A DNA stretch of 64,000 nucleotides, from NCBI RefSeq assembly GCF_037190085.1, contig NZ_JBBCJO010000012.1, positions 1-64,000 on the forward strand, written 5' to 3'. Positions 32,949-42,209 of this stretch are shown piece after piece. This DNA is from Gemmatimonas aurantiaca (GTDB taxonomy: Bacteria; Gemmatimonadota; Gemmatimonadetes; Gemmatimonadales; Gemmatimonadaceae). How positions within the stretch are numbered: the stretch's first letter is position 1; each line of letters opens with the position of its first letter. The notes under the pieces were generated by a model that saw only the letters and a program-made list of their open reading frames with translations, was not told the origin of the DNA and did no database searches. The translations under genes were made by a program, and so were the position numbers.

Positions 32949-34819
32949 GGCACGATCGGGTTGGAGGTGACGATCGACATCTGCAGATACGACGACAGCG
33001 TCGGCGAGCGATAGATGCGCTGTGTGGCGACGCGGAAATCGGCGGCGTTCGCCTTGAAGATGTTGGGCACGAACGTCTGCGGATTGCGATCGATCAGCGG
33101 GAACCAGCTGCTCTGGATCTGCACGCGGATGCGATGCCCTTTGCGGAACCGGTAGTTCTGGGTGTGCAGGCCGACCTTGAACTCGGTGGCCTTGCCGGCC
33201 ACGATGGGTTCCGGGTGTTCATAGCTGCTGCGGAAGCGCCCGCGCAGCACCTCGTTGGCCACCATGAACTGGTAGCCGCCGAGCTTGGGATGATCTTCCG
33301 GATACACGTCGATGAGCTTGACCACCCAGTCGGCATCGGTGCCGGTGGTGGTCGCCATCAGACGGGCGACGATGTCCCCGGCAATGGTGACATCGTTTTC
33401 GAGCACCGGCGTTTCCCACGCCACGACATCGGGACGGTCCTGCACGAACCGTTGATCGTCGGCCAGCCACTGGGCCCACGTCGATCCCGGTCCGAACGTG
33501 GCCAGGATGGGACGCGCGCGATACGGCACGGGCTTCGCGGGATCGGAGACATACGAATCGTATGGCCTGGGATCACCGGCCTTTGGCGGATCGAAAGAAA
33601 GTTTGCCGTCGGCGTGAAAATAGAGACGACGCGGGCCGACGTTCTTTCGGGGCGGCCACGTGTCGTACTGGCGCCATTCGTTTGCGCCGGCTTCGAAGGT
33701 GGTGGCCTCGGCCAGGGTGAGCGTGCCCTTGTCCTTCAGCCAGTATGCGAACCACGGCGCTTCGATGGTGCGCCGGAAATACGGCGCGGTGGCACTGCCA
33801 AAATCGATGTTGCCCAGTCGCTGCCCCGACGCACCACGCCACGCCCCGTGATTCCACGGCCCCACCACGAGATAGTTTATCCCCTTGGTGTCGTGCTTCT
33901 CGAGTTCCTGGTAGATGGTGAGTGGACCGTAAAAGTCTTCCTGATCCCACCAGCCTCCCACATTGAGCGTGGGCACGTTGACCCGATCGAGATATTGCGC
34001 GAGGGCCTCACGCTTCCAGAACGCATCGAAGTTCGGATGCGAAACAAAATCGTTCCATGTGGGCCGCTCGCCCTTGAAATACTTGCGGTCGATGTTGGAC
34101 AGCGGACCGTTCTCGAGGTGCCACGAATAGTTGTCCACCTTGTCGAACGGGAATCGCTGCATCCCCTTGCCGCTCTCCATCATGGCCACGTACTCGAATC
34201 CGTACGCCAGACGGAATGCGCCGTTGTGATGGAAATCGTCGCCGATGAACATCGAGGCCGGCGATGCCTGCGGGGACACCGCCTTGAGCGCGGGATGCGG
34301 ATCGAGCATCGACATCACCGTGAGCCAGCCGGGATACGAGACCCCCAGTTGTCCCACCCGACCGTTGTTGCGCGGCACGTTGGCGAGCAGCCAGTCGATC
34401 GTGTCCCAGGTATCGGTGCTTTCGTCGATGGCCTTGGGGTCCTTCTTGTTGCGCGGTGAGCGCAACATCACGAACTGTCCTTCCGAATCGAATCGCCCGC
34501 GGATGTCCTGGAAGACGAAGATGTAGCGTTCGTCGGCCAGCTCCGCGTACGATGTGATGAAACTCCCCGCCGCCCCACCGATGCCGTACGGCGTGCGCGT
34601 GAGGATGAAGGGTAACGCGCCCTGCTGATCCTTTGGCGCGAAGACGAACGTGTGCAACTTCACGCCGTCGCGCATCGGGATCATGACCTCCCGGCGCTCG
34701 TAGTTTGCCAGGCGCGCACTGTCGGCGGCCGTCGGTGCCTGCGCACCGACGGCCGGCAAGGCCACGAGAGCCGCCAGTCCGCAGAGCAGTGAGGCCAGGC
34801 GTCTCATGACCGTGTTCAT
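32945..34819 (-). CDS. CocE/NonD-family (X-Pro dipeptidyl-peptidase-like) hydrolase
   Basis: A 624-aa exported hydrolase of the CocE/S15 group. Signal peptide MRRLASLLCGLAALVALPAV. The N-terminal alpha/beta hydrolase domain has MRDGVKLHTFVFAP, TRTPYGIGG, FQDIRGRFDSEGQF and the nucleophile elbow QLGVSYPGWLTV. A helical cap follows, and a C-terminal jelly-roll domain (FKVGLHTQNYRFRKGHRIRVQ). Family members cleave esters, beta-lactam side chains or N-terminal X-Pro dipeptides. In this operon a periplasmic peptidase or amidase role is likely. Its ATG overlaps the SusD stop by 4 nt. Confidence 0.9.
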   Translation of the reverse strand: MNTVMRRLASLLCGLAALVALPAVGAQAPTAADSARLANYERREVMIPMRDGVKLHTFVFAPKDQQGALPFILTRTPYGIGGAAGSFITSYAELADERYIFVFQDIRGRFDSEGQFVMLRSPRNKKDPKAIDESTDTWDTIDWLLANVPRNNGRVGQLGVSYPGWLTVMSMLDPHPALKAVSPQASPASMFIGDDFHHNGAFRLAYGFEYVAMMESGKGMQRFPFDKVDNYSWHLENGPLSNIDRKYFKGERPTWNDFVSHPNFDAFWKREALAQYLDRVNVPTLNVGGWWDQEDFYGPLTIYQELEKHDTKGINYLVVGPWNHGAWRGASGQRLGNIDFGSATAPYFRRTIEAPWFAYWLKDKGTLTLAEATTFEAGANEWRQYDTWPPRKNVGPRRLYFHADGKLSFDPPKAGDPRPYDSYVSDPAKPVPYRARPILATFGPGSTWAQWLADDQRFVQDRPDVVAWETPVLENDVTIAGDIVARLMATTTGTDADWVVKLIDVYPEDHPKLGGYQFMVANEVLRGRFRSSYEHPEPIVAGKATEFKVGLHTQNYRFRKGHRIRVQIQSSWFPLIDRNPQTFVPNIFKANAADFRVATQRIYRSPTLSSYLQMSIVTSNPIVP

Positions 34820-36111
34820 CTGCCGATATTCGGATTGTTCACACGTTCGACGTCGGGCAGCGGGAAGCAGTTCTGCGTCCCGTACACGCCGCCGCCCACG
34901 GAGTAGGCCGTGCCCGCCGCGGGGTTGAGCGGCAGGCCGTAGCGACGAATGTCGCCCAGCCGATGCCCTTCGAGGAAGAGCTCACGACGACGATCCTCGA
35001 TGAGCGTGGCCCGCACCTGCTCGGCCGTCTGCCCCGTGCCGTCATAGGCCGGCACACCGGCACGCGATGCCCGGACCGCATTGATGGCCGCCACGGCGCC
35101 GGAAAGATCGCCAGCCTCCAGACGGGCTTCGGCCACGATGAGCTGCGCCTCGGCGTACCGCGCGATCGACATGACCGTCGTGAGTGACGGATACTTGTCG
35201 GCCGTCCAGATGGCCACACCGGGAGCCGTGCCGTTGCGGTTCTGATTCGTCACCGCCACACGCGGATCGGCAGCCCCATTGATCGTGAGGCCACGGAACG
35301 ACGCATCGACCGTGCTGAACGAGTTCTGATTGATGGTGAGGAATGCGAAGTTCTGCCGGCGCACCTGCACCGCATCGGTTCCCGTCGTGGCGTTGAACGA
35401 CGCGGGAATCTTCGCGGCGTCCGTGGCGGCTGCGGCGGCCTGCTTGAGATTGAGCAGTGTGCGGGCGCGACCCAGCAGCGCGAGGTTGAGCGTGGCCGCA
35501 TCGTTCACGGCCGTGGCCTCCGTCACCGCGGCATCGAAACGGCTCTTCGCTTCCGCGAAGATCGCGGCCGGCTGCAGTTCGGGCCCCACGTTGATGGCCG
35601 CTGAACACATGCCTTCACCCATCAGCACGAGGCTGTAACCGGCATACGTCGCCGCCTGCGCGATGAGCCGCTGGCGACTCACGCCGGTGGGCAGATCGGC
35701 GTCCTTCCACTCACGGAGCCGTGCCAGCACCGTGTCCGCCGATCCACGCGCGGTGGAGAGCGTCGAGTAGATGGGGGGCTGCTGATTGGAACCGCAGTTG
35801 GCGGTGCCGTACGAGGCGTTGGTGGGGAGCCGGCGCGCTTCGTAGTCGTAGTTGGCGACCGCACCGATGGCGTTGGCCAACTCGTCGATGAGCAGCCCGC
35901 TGCCGACCACGTAGCGCGTATAGGCGCATTCGAAGTCGGAGATGGCGCCGTTCACGAGAAGCTGCGCGTTGGGGGGGGTGTAGACGGACGCGGCCGAAAC
36001 CTGTCCGGGGTTGTTCTGTTCGAGGGCCGTGATTTCGGTGCAGGCCGTCAGCACGTAGCTGGAGACCGCCACGCCCAGGATCACGATGGGAGAGAGGCGC
36101 ATGGGGCTCAC
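34816..36111 (-). CDS. RagB/SusD-family substrate-binding lipoprotein
   Basis: A 431-aa SusD-like protein with a lipoprotein signal (VAVSSYVLTAC). The helical TPR-type scaffold shows in AKSRFDAAVTEATAVNDAAT, and the C-terminal family block in RYAEAQLIVAEARLEAGD, INAVRASRAG, IEDRRRELFLEGHRLGDIRRYGLPL and the final FPLPDVERVNNPN. It forms the lid of the SusC transporter at the outer membrane and binds the substrate. It is shorter than most Bacteroidota SusD proteins, as is usual in Gemmatimonadota. GTG start overlaps the SusC stop by 4 nt. Substrate is inferred from downstream hydrolases: peptides or acylated amino acids rather than glycans. Confidence 0.92.
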   Translation of the reverse strand: MSPMRLSPIVILGVAVSSYVLTACTEITALEQNNPGQVSAASVYTPPNAQLLVNGAISDFECAYTRYVVGSGLLIDELANAIGAVANYDYEARRLPTNASYGTANCGSNQQPPIYSTLSTARGSADTVLARLREWKDADLPTGVSRQRLIAQAATYAGYSLVLMGEGMCSAAINVGPELQPAAIFAEAKSRFDAAVTEATAVNDAATLNLALLGRARTLLNLKQAAAAATDAAKIPASFNATTGTDAVQVRRQNFAFLTINQNSFSTVDASFRGLTINGAADPRVAVTNQNRNGTAPGVAIWTADKYPSLTTVMSIARYAEAQLIVAEARLEAGDLSGAVAAINAVRASRAGVPAYDGTGQTAEQVRATLIEDRRRELFLEGHRLGDIRRYGLPLNPAAGTAYSVGGGVYGTQNCFPLPDVERVNNPNIGR

Positions 36112-39100
36112 CAGACGATGTTGATGGTGGCGGAGAACTGGCGAAGCGGCGGTGTGACGCCCTGCTCCTGGTTGATCGTGCTCGAGCCCGCGTTGTTCAC
36201 GTTCGACTCGGGATCGAGGCCGTTGTACTTGGTCGACGTCCAGAGATTGCGACCGGCCACCGTGATGCTGGTACGCGCCCCCACCAGCGACTGGGGCAGT
36301 GTGTACGTGGCCGACAGCTCGCGCAGCTTGAAGAACGACGCGTCCTGGTAGTAGCCCTGGGTGAGTCCCTGCGTGGCCGCCGTCGGCACGATGCCGGCGA
36401 GATAGATGGGCGAGAACTCGAGCGGGTAGTAGCTGGCGCGACAGAATTGCGCGCCGGCGCCACCCGTGCAGCGGAGTTGTTCGTTGGCGTTCCAGAGAAG
36501 ATTGCCGCGGCGGAAATCGCCCAGACCGTACAACCGCAGCCGGTCACCGATGTTGAGCGTCGTGCTGATGGCACCGGTCGTACGCGGCGTGGGCGTCCCG
36601 ATGTACACGAAGGGGGCCTGTGCGCAGGCCATCGGCGCTTTACCTGCTCCGCCATCACACAACACATTGGTGGCGAACCCGGTGGTGGCATCCCGATCGG
36701 CCGACACCACGCGCTTCGTGAAGACACTGCCGATGGGATAGCCCACGATGTTGGCAAAACCGGGACTCGCAACGACGTTCTGGATGCCACCCAGATCGAT
36801 GATCTCGTCCCTGTTCGTGGCGAGATTGCCGGTGATTTCCCAGTTGAGCCCGGGCCGCGCGATGACACGGTAGGTGCTGCTCATCTCGATCCCGTGGTTG
36901 TTCACCTGGCCGAGATTGCGGAACTGGCTGCCGGGGAAGCCGCTGGACGGCGCCACTGCCTGGCTCACGATCTGATCGAGCGTGCGCTTGTTGAAGTAGG
37001 TGAAGTCGACGGTGAGACGCTGGAAGAGGCCGGCTTCGAAGCCGAGTTCCACTTCCTTGCCGCGCTCGGGGCGGAGATCCGGATTGCCGAGCGACGAAGG
37101 CGTGACCGCAGCGGATCCGTTCGGACCGGTGGCGGCGGAGAAGGTGCGCAGCGCCGCGAAGGCCGCCGGCTGACGGCCCGATTCACCATACGCCGCACGC
37201 AGACGGAACGTGTTGATGACATCCTTGAGCGGGAAGAACGATTCTTCGCCGATCACCCACGAACCGCTCACCTTGGGATAGGTGACCCACTTGAAGTCCT
37301 TGCCGAACGCGGAGTTGTTGTCGACGCGCAGGCCGCCTGTCAGGAAGAGACGGGAACGCCAGGAGAACTGCTGTTCACCGAAGGCGCCGATGGTGGTGTT
37401 GGTGACTTCACTCTGCGAAGACGCCACCGCCTGCGTGGCACCACTGACGGTCTCGACCCCGGGCGCGGGGAACGCCAGTCCGCCGAGGAAGCTGGTGTTG
37501 GATGCCCGGCGATAGTACTGACCGCCCACCGACGTACGCGAGGACAGCGCCGAGGTGAGATTGAAGTTCGCACTGCCGCTCCAGTCGCCGCTGATGATGC
37601 TGTTGCGACGCAACGTCTGGCCGATGCTACCGGCGGCCGCGGCGGGCGTCAGGTACTTGGCGATTTCCGGCGGTGCAAAACGTTCGAGACCCCGCGCATC
37701 TTCGCCCGTATAGTCGATGCCCGCGATCACCCGGTGCGTGAACCACGAGACCGGCGTGTTGCTCAGCGTGGTGCTGGCGGTGAACCGATCGATGTAGTCG
37801 GCGTTGTCATAGAGCTGCTGCGGTACTTCCGGCACCGTGGCGAAGAAGCCCCGTGTGGCGGGGAAGACATTGCCGTGCCCGGCGGTCGCGCCGAGCATCG
37901 GCGATGCCCCGGCATCCGCGCCCAGATGGTTGGCCGCGGTGACATACCCGAAGCTCGTGGCGAGATTCGTGGACGGCCGCGTCTGCACGTCGAAGTTGGA
38001 ACGCAGCGTCAACTGCCGGATCGAGTTGTTGGGTTCGATGCCGAGCGAGTTCTCGTAGGTGCTGCTCGCGTAGTACCGCAGCAGATCGCGGCTGCCGGAA
38101 ACCGAGCCCTGATAGCGTCGGACCTGACCGGTGCGGAAGAGCGGACGGCCGCTGTCGGCTTCGGACTTGACGCCGTTCCAGGTGACGATCTCCCCCGATG
38201 CGGGCACACGATAGTAGTTCGTGGGAATCCGCGATTCGGCGTTGGCGAACTCCATCGTGCCCAGCTCGGTCTGCAGACTGATCTGCGGCTGACTGCCCGC
38301 GCCACCACGCTTGGTGATGATCTGGATGACGCCGTTGGCGGCTTCCGTCCCATAGATGGTGGCGGCCGCCGGTCCCTTGATGACTTCGATGCTCTCGATG
38401 TCGTTGGGATCGATGTCGTTGAGACGGCCGGCCACGCTCGCGCCCTGTCCACCCAGACGACCGGAGACGCCCTGCGGCCCGGTGCTGGTGGCGTTGTTGA
38501 TACGCACGCCATCCACGTAGATGAGCGGCGCATTCTCGAGCGACAGACTGTTGCGGCCGCGGATCTCGATGGCCGGTCCCGCCCCCAGTCGGCCGCTGCG
38601 GGCACGCACGGTGACACCGGGCGCGCGGGCGTTGAGCAGACTGGTGATATTGGTGGACCCCGATTTCCGGAGTTCGTCGGCCGCGTTGATGGTGGCGACG
38701 GCATTGCCGATGGCACGCTTCTCCTGCGCGCCGGCCGTGCCGGTGACCACGACCTGGTCGAGCGCGATGGCGCTCTGCGTGATGGCAAGGTTGACCGTCA
38801 CCTCACCGTTCGCGGTGACGGTGACCGCCTGCCGCAGCGCCGTGTACCCGATGCGTCGGGCGACGAGGACGTGCGGACCAGCGGGGACGTTGACGAGGCG
38901 GTAGCGTCCATCTGTGCCAGAGGTTCCTCCGAGCGTGGTGCCTTCCACGACGATCTGCACGGCGGCGATGGGCGATGTCGTGGCTGCGTCCGTGACGCGT
39001 CCGACAACGGTGCCATTCTGGGCGTGCAGTGCGGCGGGGATGAGGAAGGCGAAGACCCCGACCACCGCACGGCGGGAGAAGGGGACGAACCGGCTTGGCG

Positions 39101-39140
39101 GGAGGAAGCCTGGGAGACGCCATCCTGGGGAGGATCGCAT
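36108..39140 (-). CDS. SusC/RagA-family TonB-dependent outer-membrane receptor
   Basis: A 1010-aa receptor. Signal sequence, then a carboxypeptidase-like domain (NGTVVGRVTDAATTSPIAAV... GTSGTDGRYRLVNVPAG). A plug follows with LDQVVVTGTAGAQEKRAIG, IEIRGRNSLSLENAPLIYVDG and IEVIKGPAAATIYGTEAANG, then a 22-strand barrel ending in a C-terminal aromatic strand (FSATINIVW). The start is ATG 39140 because GGAG lies 8 nt upstream; the frame extends further but across the operator-like palindrome. It imports the ligand with TonB energy and heads a seven-gene operon (SusD, CocE, two serine hydrolases, D-aminoacylase-like, M20). Confidence 0.93.
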   Translation of the reverse strand: MRSSPGWRLPGFLPPSRFVPFSRRAVVGVFAFLIPAALHAQNGTVVGRVTDAATTSPIAAVQIVVEGTTLGGTSGTDGRYRLVNVPAGPHVLVARRIGYTALRQAVTVTANGEVTVNLAITQSAIALDQVVVTGTAGAQEKRAIGNAVATINAADELRKSGSTNITSLLNARAPGVTVRARSGRLGAGPAIEIRGRNSLSLENAPLIYVDGVRINNATSTGPQGVSGRLGGQGASVAGRLNDIDPNDIESIEVIKGPAAATIYGTEAANGVIQIITKRGGAGSQPQISLQTELGTMEFANAESRIPTNYYRVPASGEIVTWNGVKSEADSGRPLFRTGQVRRYQGSVSGSRDLLRYYASSTYENSLGIEPNNSIRQLTLRSNFDVQTRPSTNLATSFGYVTAANHLGADAGASPMLGATAGHGNVFPATRGFFATVPEVPQQLYDNADYIDRFTASTTLSNTPVSWFTHRVIAGIDYTGEDARGLERFAPPEIAKYLTPAAAAGSIGQTLRRNSIISGDWSGSANFNLTSALSSRTSVGGQYYRRASNTSFLGGLAFPAPGVETVSGATQAVASSQSEVTNTTIGAFGEQQFSWRSRLFLTGGLRVDNNSAFGKDFKWVTYPKVSGSWVIGEESFFPLKDVINTFRLRAAYGESGRQPAAFAALRTFSAATGPNGSAAVTPSSLGNPDLRPERGKEVELGFEAGLFQRLTVDFTYFNKRTLDQIVSQAVAPSSGFPGSQFRNLGQVNNHGIEMSSTYRVIARPGLNWEITGNLATNRDEIIDLGGIQNVVASPGFANIVGYPIGSVFTKRVVSADRDATTGFATNVLCDGGAGKAPMACAQAPFVYIGTPTPRTTGAISTTLNIGDRLRLYGLGDFRRGNLLWNANEQLRCTGGAGAQFCRASYYPLEFSPIYLAGIVPTAATQGLTQGYYQDASFFKLRELSATYTLPQSLVGARTSITVAGRNLWTSTKYNGLDPESNVNNAGSSTINQEQGVTPPLRQFSATINIVW

Positions 39141-39220
39141 GCGGGGGCTCCGACGAGGTGGGAGGGGGGGTGTCGGGCAGTCGACGGCGGGATCAGGTGC
39201 ACGCTTTTCTGTACACCTAA

Positions 39221-39230
39221 TTGTATACAA
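39221..39230. promoter_or_regulatory. TTGTATACAA palindrome, likely FadR/GntR operator between divergent operons
   Basis: A perfect 10-bp dyad in an AT-rich island, 81-90 nt upstream of the susC-like start on one side and 72-81 nt upstream of the GNAT start on the other. A near copy stands at 43602-43611 upstream of the permease-regulator operon. Sites of this kind (T-N-GTATAC-N-A) are typical for FCD-type GntR proteins, and one such regulator is encoded at 41399. Confidence 0.6.
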
Positions 39231-39301
39231 GCGAACGAGAAGTTATGTTGTGCTCATCCGTTCGGCAAGAGTACTTCCGGCCCTCGTCCCTTCTTCATGG
39301 G

Positions 39302-40240
39302 ATGACCGCTCCTGCCGACGCCCGCTTTCCATTCCTGCGCATGCTGACAACTGCCTGCCTCCCGACGCCGTCTCCACGGTCGATTCCGCCCTTCGTCGAT
39401 ACGGATGGCATCACCATCCGACGGGTCACGTCGCTCGAGGAATACCAGGAGTGTGTGCAGATACAGGAAGAGATCTGGGGACCCGGTTTTCGCGAACGCG
39501 TGCCGGTGGCCATCCTCCTCGTCGCTCAGAAACTGACCGGCGTCTGCGCCGCCGCCTTCGCGCCGGACGGTCGCATGCTGGGCTTCGTCTTCGGCCTCAC
39601 CGGTCTCAAGGACGGCGCACTCGCGCACTGGTCCGATCTTCTGGCCGTCCGCAAGGAGGCCCGCGGTGTACACATCGGAGAGCGCCTCAAGCGCTATCAG
39701 CGCGAACTCTGCCTCGCCTCCGGCCTCACCACGATGTACTGGACCTTCGATCCGCTCGTGGCCCGCAATGCCCATCTCAATCTGATGCGCCTGGGCGCTC
39801 ACGCTTCGGAGTATGTCGTCAACATGTACGGCAGCAACACGGGCAGCCCACTGCATGGTGGCGTGGATACCGATCGCTGGGTCGCTCGCTGGGAACTGAC
39901 ACAGGACAGGGTGTCGACCACGCCGGCCAGCATCCCGATGGCGGGCCCTGCCCCACTCCCCGGTGGTCTGTACGTGGTGCGTCCCGCGCTCGATGACCCG
40001 TCGCCCGTCGAAGAAGATCATCCGAACGCCACGGTGGTACGCGTGGCGGTGCCCGTGGACCTCGATGTCCTGACGCCAGGACAGCGTGCGGCCTGGCGCA
40101 GCGCCACCCGCCGTGCATTCACGTATTACCTCGGCGTCGGCTTCGAAGTCGTCGGCTTCCAGCGCGCCCGGGGGGCCGAACCGCCGTTCTACGAACTCGT
40201 TGCTCCCGAAGGTCTCTCCCGCTCTTCCATTCCATCATGA
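39302..40240 (+). CDS. GNAT-superfamily N-acyltransferase of the racemase-linked type
   Basis: A 312-aa protein. The N-terminal two thirds is a GNAT fold (ITIRRVTSLEEYQECVQIQEEIWG; GFVFGLTGLKDGALAHWSDLLAVRKEARG; IGERLKRYQRELCLASG, the acyl-CoA loop region; MYWTFDPLVARNAHLNLMRLG). A C-terminal beta-rich extension follows. Proteins of this architecture are commonly encoded beside o-succinylbenzoate synthase/N-succinylamino acid racemase genes; in Geobacillus kaustophilus a GNAT enzyme of such a cluster succinylates D-amino acids. ATG 39302 is used as start; ATG 39341 is possible. It overlaps the racemase gene by 4 nt (ATGA). Confidence 0.85.
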   Translation: MTAPADARFPFLRMLTTACLPTPSPRSIPPFVDTDGITIRRVTSLEEYQECVQIQEEIWGPGFRERVPVAILLVAQKLTGVCAAAFAPDGRMLGFVFGLTGLKDGALAHWSDLLAVRKEARGVHIGERLKRYQRELCLASGLTTMYWTFDPLVARNAHLNLMRLGAHASEYVVNMYGSNTGSPLHGGVDTDRWVARWELTQDRVSTTPASIPMAGPAPLPGGLYVVRPALDDPSPVEEDHPNATVVRVAVPVDLDVLTPGQRAAWRSATRRAFTYYLGVGFEVVGFQRARGAEPPFYELVAPEGLSRSSIPS

Positions 40241-41355
40241 TTCGTCTCGATCAGATCACGCTGCGCGAGATCCGGCTGCCGCTGCGCGAACCGTTCCGCA
40301 TCTCCTCCGGTGAAGTCACCGAACGTCGTATCACGCTGCTCGAGCTTCGTGACGTGGACGGAGTCACCGTCTGGAGTGAGGGCGTGGCGGGCGAGCAACC
40401 GAACTACAGCCCGGAAGCCATCGACACGGCGTGGATCGCCATGACGGAATGGGTGGCTCCCCGCGTGCTGGGACGTGAATTCACACATGCCCGCGATGTG
40501 TTTCCTGTGCTGGAAGCGGACTTCCGCGGCAATCTGATGGCCAAGGCGGCCGTGGAGATGGGCATGTGGGTGCTCGAGGCACAGCGACGTGGTGTGGCCC
40601 TCTCCACCCTCCTCGGTGGCACACGCGCCGCCATCGCCACCGGTATCTCACTCGGCATCCAGTCCTCGCCCGAGCGCCTCGTCGAGAAGGCGCAAGCAGC
40701 CATCGCCGAAGGCTACCGGAAGGTGAAGATCAAGATCGCGCCCGGGCAGGATGTGGCCTATGTACGCGCGGCCCGCGAGGCACTGCCGTCGGCGCCCCTC
40801 ATGGCCGATGCGAACAACGCGTACACGCTGAACGACATCGAGTTGCTGGCCGAACTGGATGCGTTCGATCTCATGATGATCGAACAGCCGCTGGCGTGGG
40901 ACGATCTCGTGCAGCATGCCACGCTGCAACGGCGGCTCACGACGCCGGTGTGTCTCGATGAGTCCATCACCTCGGTGGACCGGGCTCGCGACATGGTCAC
41001 GCTGGGTGCGGGCCGCATCGTGAACATCAAGCCGGGGCGCGTGGGCGGCTTCACGAGCTCGCTGGCGATTCACGACTATTGCCTCACACACGACATCCCG
41101 GTGTGGTGCGGTGGCATGCTCGAGAGTGGTGTCGGTCGCGCCTGCAACGTCGCGCTGGCCTCGCTGCCGGGATTCACCAAGCCGGGCGATCTCTCGCCGA
41201 GTGCGCGGTACTGGGCGCAGGATGTGGTGACGCCGGAATGGACCATGACGAGCGATGGCATGGTGCCGGTGCCCCTGGCCACGCCGGGACTGGGTGTGGC
41301 GGTCGACATCGACCGCATCGACGCACTGACGGTGCGGCGCGTGGTGTTGCGTTGA
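40237..41355 (+). CDS. N-acylamino acid racemase / o-succinylbenzoate synthase (MenC-like, enolase superfamily)
   Basis: A 372-aa enzyme of normal length. A capping domain (MIRLDQITLREIRLPLREPF) is followed by a barrel with all catalytic residues: the KxK motif in KVKIKI (Lys164/Lys166), metal ligands Asp191 (MADANNAY), Glu216 (IEQPLA) and Asp241 (CLDES), and the opposite Lys265 (NIKPGRVGG). These positions match the Amycolatopsis-type N-acylamino acid racemase. No other menaquinone gene is near, and it is coupled to a GNAT gene, so N-succinylamino acid racemisation is more likely than menaquinone synthesis; dual activity is known in the family. Confidence 0.88.
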   Translation: MIRLDQITLREIRLPLREPFRISSGEVTERRITLLELRDVDGVTVWSEGVAGEQPNYSPEAIDTAWIAMTEWVAPRVLGREFTHARDVFPVLEADFRGNLMAKAAVEMGMWVLEAQRRGVALSTLLGGTRAAIATGISLGIQSSPERLVEKAQAAIAEGYRKVKIKIAPGQDVAYVRAAREALPSAPLMADANNAYTLNDIELLAELDAFDLMMIEQPLAWDDLVQHATLQRRLTTPVCLDESITSVDRARDMVTLGAGRIVNIKPGRVGGFTSSLAIHDYCLTHDIPVWCGGMLESGVGRACNVALASLPGFTKPGDLSPSARYWAQDVVTPEWTMTSDGMVPVPLATPGLGVAVDIDRIDALTVRRVVLR

Positions 41356-41398
41356 GTCGGGTCGACCGGAGCTGAATCGCACCGAAGAACCGCGCGGC

Positions 41399-42139
41399 CT
41401 ACAGGCGGCCGCGCTCGCCGTGATGGTCGATCACCTGCGCGAGGCGATTGGCGGCATTCCGCCAATTCGCCTCCACCGCCTTCTCCGCCGCTTCCGGATC
41501 ACCCATCTCGATGGCACGATTGATCTCCTCGTGCTCGGTCACCGACTTGCCGATCTCATCGACCAGGGAGTTCACATAGAGCCGCGTATAGCGCTCGGCC
41601 TGGGGCTTGATGGCTTCGTGCAGGGCGAGTAACCGGGGACCGGCCGCAGCCACGACATAGCTGCGATGAAAGGCCATGTCGAGCTCGAAGAATCGCGACG
41701 GAACCGATGGCACCGACCGTCCGGCGCTCGCCAGATCGCCGTTGAGCGCCCGCATCTGCGTCACCAGGGCCGCACGGTCGGTGGCCGGTTGTTCGGCCGC
41801 CAGGCGCGCCGCCAATCCTTCGAGTTGCCCGACCATGAGAAACAACTCGAGCGCATCACTCTGCGTGAGCGGTGCGACCACCAGTCGCCGCTCCTTCGCG
41901 CGGTCGACTGCCGTGATGTAGCCTTCCTGCTGCAACCGATGCAGCGCACTTCGCACCGGCGTGCGGCTCACACCGAGATGCACGGCGATGTCACTCTCGA
42001 TGATGCGCGTGCCCGGAGCCAGACGCCCGTAGACGATCAGGTCCCGGATCTCTTCGTACGCGCGGGTGATGCTGGCCCCGCGTCCGGTGACGCTCTCACC
42101 GGCTGACGGTGCAGCGGATTTCATACTGGAAGCAGCCAT
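41399..42139 (-). CDS. FadR/FCD-type GntR-family transcriptional regulator
   Basis: About 246 aa. The N-terminal winged helix (about 20-90: AYEEIRDLIVYGRLAPGTRI, SDIAVHLGVSRTPVRSALHR, LQQEGYI) is GntR-type, and the all-helical C-terminal FCD domain (about 100-240) has the metal/ligand His pattern (ELDMAFHRSYV, TEHEEINRAIEMGD). Ligands of such regulators are usually small carboxylates or acyl amino acids. I use ATG 42139; GTG 42178 is an alternative. It follows the APC permease on the same strand (about 70 nt) and converges with the racemase. Probably controls itself and the divergent operons through TTGTATACAA sites. Confidence 0.9.
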   Translation of the reverse strand: MAASSMKSAAPSAGESVTGRGASITRAYEEIRDLIVYGRLAPGTRIIESDIAVHLGVSRTPVRSALHRLQQEGYITAVDRAKERRLVVAPLTQSDALELFLMVGQLEGLAARLAAEQPATDRAALVTQMRALNGDLASAGRSVPSVPSRFFELDMAFHRSYVVAAAGPRLLALHEAIKPQAERYTRLYVNSLVDEIGKSVTEHEEINRAIEMGDPEAAEKAVEANWRNAANRLAQVIDHHGERGRL

Positions 42140-42209
42140 CGAATCGACGACAAGCGGCGAAAGGAAAGGATGAACCACCTATTCCCATAAGTTAGTCACC
42201 AACCCGACC

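Noticed and set aside
36447..39305. A 952-codon plus-strand frame opposite the SusC-type receptor
   Set aside because: Same reason: lacks any protein family character, while the minus strand codes a full receptor.
40237..41355. menC of a menaquinone pathway
   Set aside because: No other men gene nearby, and coupling to a GNAT gene fits N-acylamino acid racemase; kept only as an alternative activity.
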